In this document: piece by piece, positions 43,941-45,000 of the stretch
Layout of the letters: each line of letters opens with the position of its first letter
How positions within the stretch are numbered: the first letter of the stretch is position 1
NCBI GenBank assembly: GCA_014529385.2
Contig: CM043951.1
Span: forward strand, 113,756,469-113,801,468
From: Adiantum capillus-veneris
Lineage: Eukaryota > Streptophyta > Polypodiopsida > Polypodiales > Pteridaceae
Length of the DNA: 45,000 nucleotides
Reading direction: 5' to 3'
Translations under genes and position numbers: made by a program
Notes under the pieces: model-generated
The model's database searches: none
Told to the model about the DNA's origin: nothing
The model's input: only the letters and a program-made list of their open reading frames with translations

Positions 43941-44140
43941 GACCAGGCACAACAAGAAGCCAAGAAACGCATTGCTAAACGAAAACAGTTTTTGAGGACA
44001 ATAAACATGGTCACCCCAATGATGACTGACGAATATCCTCTTCCGACATTCCGAACAATAGAAACTGATATACAAAATGACGAATTAGAAAAGACCATGA
44101 CAGACTTTATAAGGCTCAGGACGATAGCATCATTGACGAC
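43941..44140 (+). other. spacer between integrase and second protease
   Basis: The integrase frame after its TAG remains open for ~65 codons and is charged (QEAKKRIAKRKQFLRT). Toward the right the frame of the second protease domain opens. No domain recognised. Confidence 0.45.
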
Positions 44141-44581
44141 TTGGAAGATACGTGGTGTAGTCCTTACATAAAAGCTTATGCAGGCACAAAACAAGTTGAA
44201 ATCTATGCATTGCTTGACACTGGAGCAAAAATGAGCGTCATCAGCTTTGAGCTCTTTCAGAAACTTGGACCAATGAGGACGATCCCAGAGACACACCAAT
44301 TGAAAGTAGCATCGGGTGAGGAGGTGACCACGTTGTGGTCTATTATATTACCAATCACAGTGCAGGCACACCCGTACACTACAAAATTCCATGTACTGCC
44401 ACCAAGTAGATCAGCAACCCGGTGTATCTTAGCAGTGTCATGGATGAAAGCTAACAGGGTATTCATTGATTTGGATACTAATGAAGCACTGTTCCGAAAT
44501 GAAAACTTTTCAGAACTCTTCTTATCATATAACCAATACATGTCAAGGAGGAAACAGGAGTCAATACAACCGCAAGGATAA
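44141..44581 (+). pseudogene. second retropepsin-like domain (PR2) downstream of integrase
   Basis: The frame, open from further left, reads VEIYALLDTGAKMSVISFEL (about 44198-44257), an Asp-Thr-Gly protease loop, followed by strands LPITVQAHPYTTKFHVLP and RCILAVSWMKANRVFIDL, which correspond to the second half of a retropepsin where ILGxxW/F is usual (here ILAVSW). It differs throughout from PR1. A 227-bp tandem duplication truncates it. It may be an extra ORF of this element or the start of the pol of an adjacent element. Confidence 0.7.
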
Positions 44582-44807
44582 TCACAGTGCAGGCACACTC
44601 GTACACTACAAAATTCCATGTACTGCCACCAAGTAGATCAGCAACCCGGTGTATCTTAGCAGTGTCATGGATGAAAGCTAACAGGGTATTCATTGATTTG
44701 GATACTAATGAAGCACTGTTCCGAAATGAAAACTTTTCAGAACCCTTCTTATCATATAACCAATACATGTCAAGGAGGAAACAGGAGTCAATACAACCGC
44801 AAGGATA
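44354..44807 (+). repeat. 227-bp tandem duplication within PR2
   Basis: ATCACAGTGCAGGCACAC begins at 44354 and at 44581. The copies differ by about two bases (CCGTAC/TCGTAC and AACTC/AACCC), so the duplication is recent. The length is not a multiple of three. Confidence 0.96.
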
Positions 44808-45000
44808 TGACCAACAACAAACAGAGTTTACAAGTCCAGCAACATCTTATCAAAAATCAACAACCATGCAGGGAACCAGGCAAGTTTGGGTACGGCGTAC
44901 AGATCTGACCGAGGCACAATTACATGAAAAGAGGAAATATAAAGTTTGGATAAGGCAAGACAGCCTAATTCCTATAAAAAAGGGGACAGAGAACAGACAA
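44808..45000 (+). pseudogene. continuation of the frame after PR2, truncated by the window edge
   Basis: A Gln/Thr-rich open stretch (QQQTEFTSPATSYQKS) leads to a basic part (RQVWVRRTDLTEAQLHEKRK). No domain recognised. Confidence 0.35.

Larger units (their letters stand above)
32222..45000 (+). mobile_element. large Ty3-type element, continuing past the right edge
   Basis: The order is PBS, ~1.8-kb leader, gag with zinc knuckles, coiled-coil region, retropepsin, RT, RNase H, two H2C2 modules, integrase core with GPY/F, then a second retropepsin-like domain. The 3' LTR is not reached. RNase H is split by a nested copia fragment (40559-41973). Frames are broken by about eight stops, several homopolymer frameshifts and two non-triplet tandem duplications. 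No chromodomain is visible. Confidence 0.85.

Overview
This is a transposon-dense stretch of a land-plant nuclear genome. Evidence for a plant: a CACTA (En/Spm) transposase gene with spliceosomal introns, several Ty3 and Ty1/copia LTR retrotransposons with plant-type primer sites, a caulimovirid-like endogenous pararetrovirus remnant, and AG/CT/CA microsatellites. A Penelope-type reverse transcriptase and a large diverged satellite make a fern, lycophyte or gymnosperm plausible, but the lineage cannot be fixed from the sequence. No intact ordinary host gene was found. Almost every coding region is a transposon gene broken by stops or frameshifts.

Layout. 1-6551 (+): right-hand part of a CACTA element with a TNPD/Tnp2-type transposase (649-4377, five introns), a second TNPA-like gene (4650-5963), a subterminal array of twelve CGTCGCTA boxes (6329-6518) and the terminal inverted repeat ending at 6551. 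It is inserted in the protease region of a minus-strand Ty3 element whose gag lies at 6552-8084. 8085-10690: untranslated and LTR-like sequence with no gene. 10690-11690 (-): decayed Penelope-like reverse transcriptase. 12236-15480: roughly 193-bp tandem satellite whose monomers carry perfect palindromes centred on CTTAAG. 15490-17513: endogenous caulimovirid-like fragment.

17514-27593 (-): structurally complete Ty3 element with two ~2.0-kb LTRs, a GCGT target duplication, PBS and polypurine tract, and genes in the order gag, PR, RT, RNase H, IN. It is coding-dead. It sits immediately beside the PBS-like motif of the pararetrovirus remnant. 27594-32220: mostly unassigned sequence with two weak minus-strand reading frames, ending in the putative 5' LTR of the next element.

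32222-45000 (+): a large Ty3 element with a tRNA-Asp-type PBS and a long leader holding three copies of an 18-20-bp palindrome, followed by gag, a coiled-coil region, PR, RT, RNase H and IN. It continues past the right edge. Its integrase is preceded by two zinc-finger (H2C2) modules, and a second, different retropepsin-like domain follows the integrase. RNase H is split by a copia element (40559-41973, ATATG target duplication) reduced by internal deletion to 25 bp of 5' LTR, the RNase H end and a full 3' LTR.

The window is best read as layered insertions: CACTA into Ty3, Ty3 beside or into a pararetrovirus remnant, and copia into Ty3. The most unusual items are the two-protease, two-zinc-finger Ty3 element, its palindromic leader, and the palindrome-bearing satellite.
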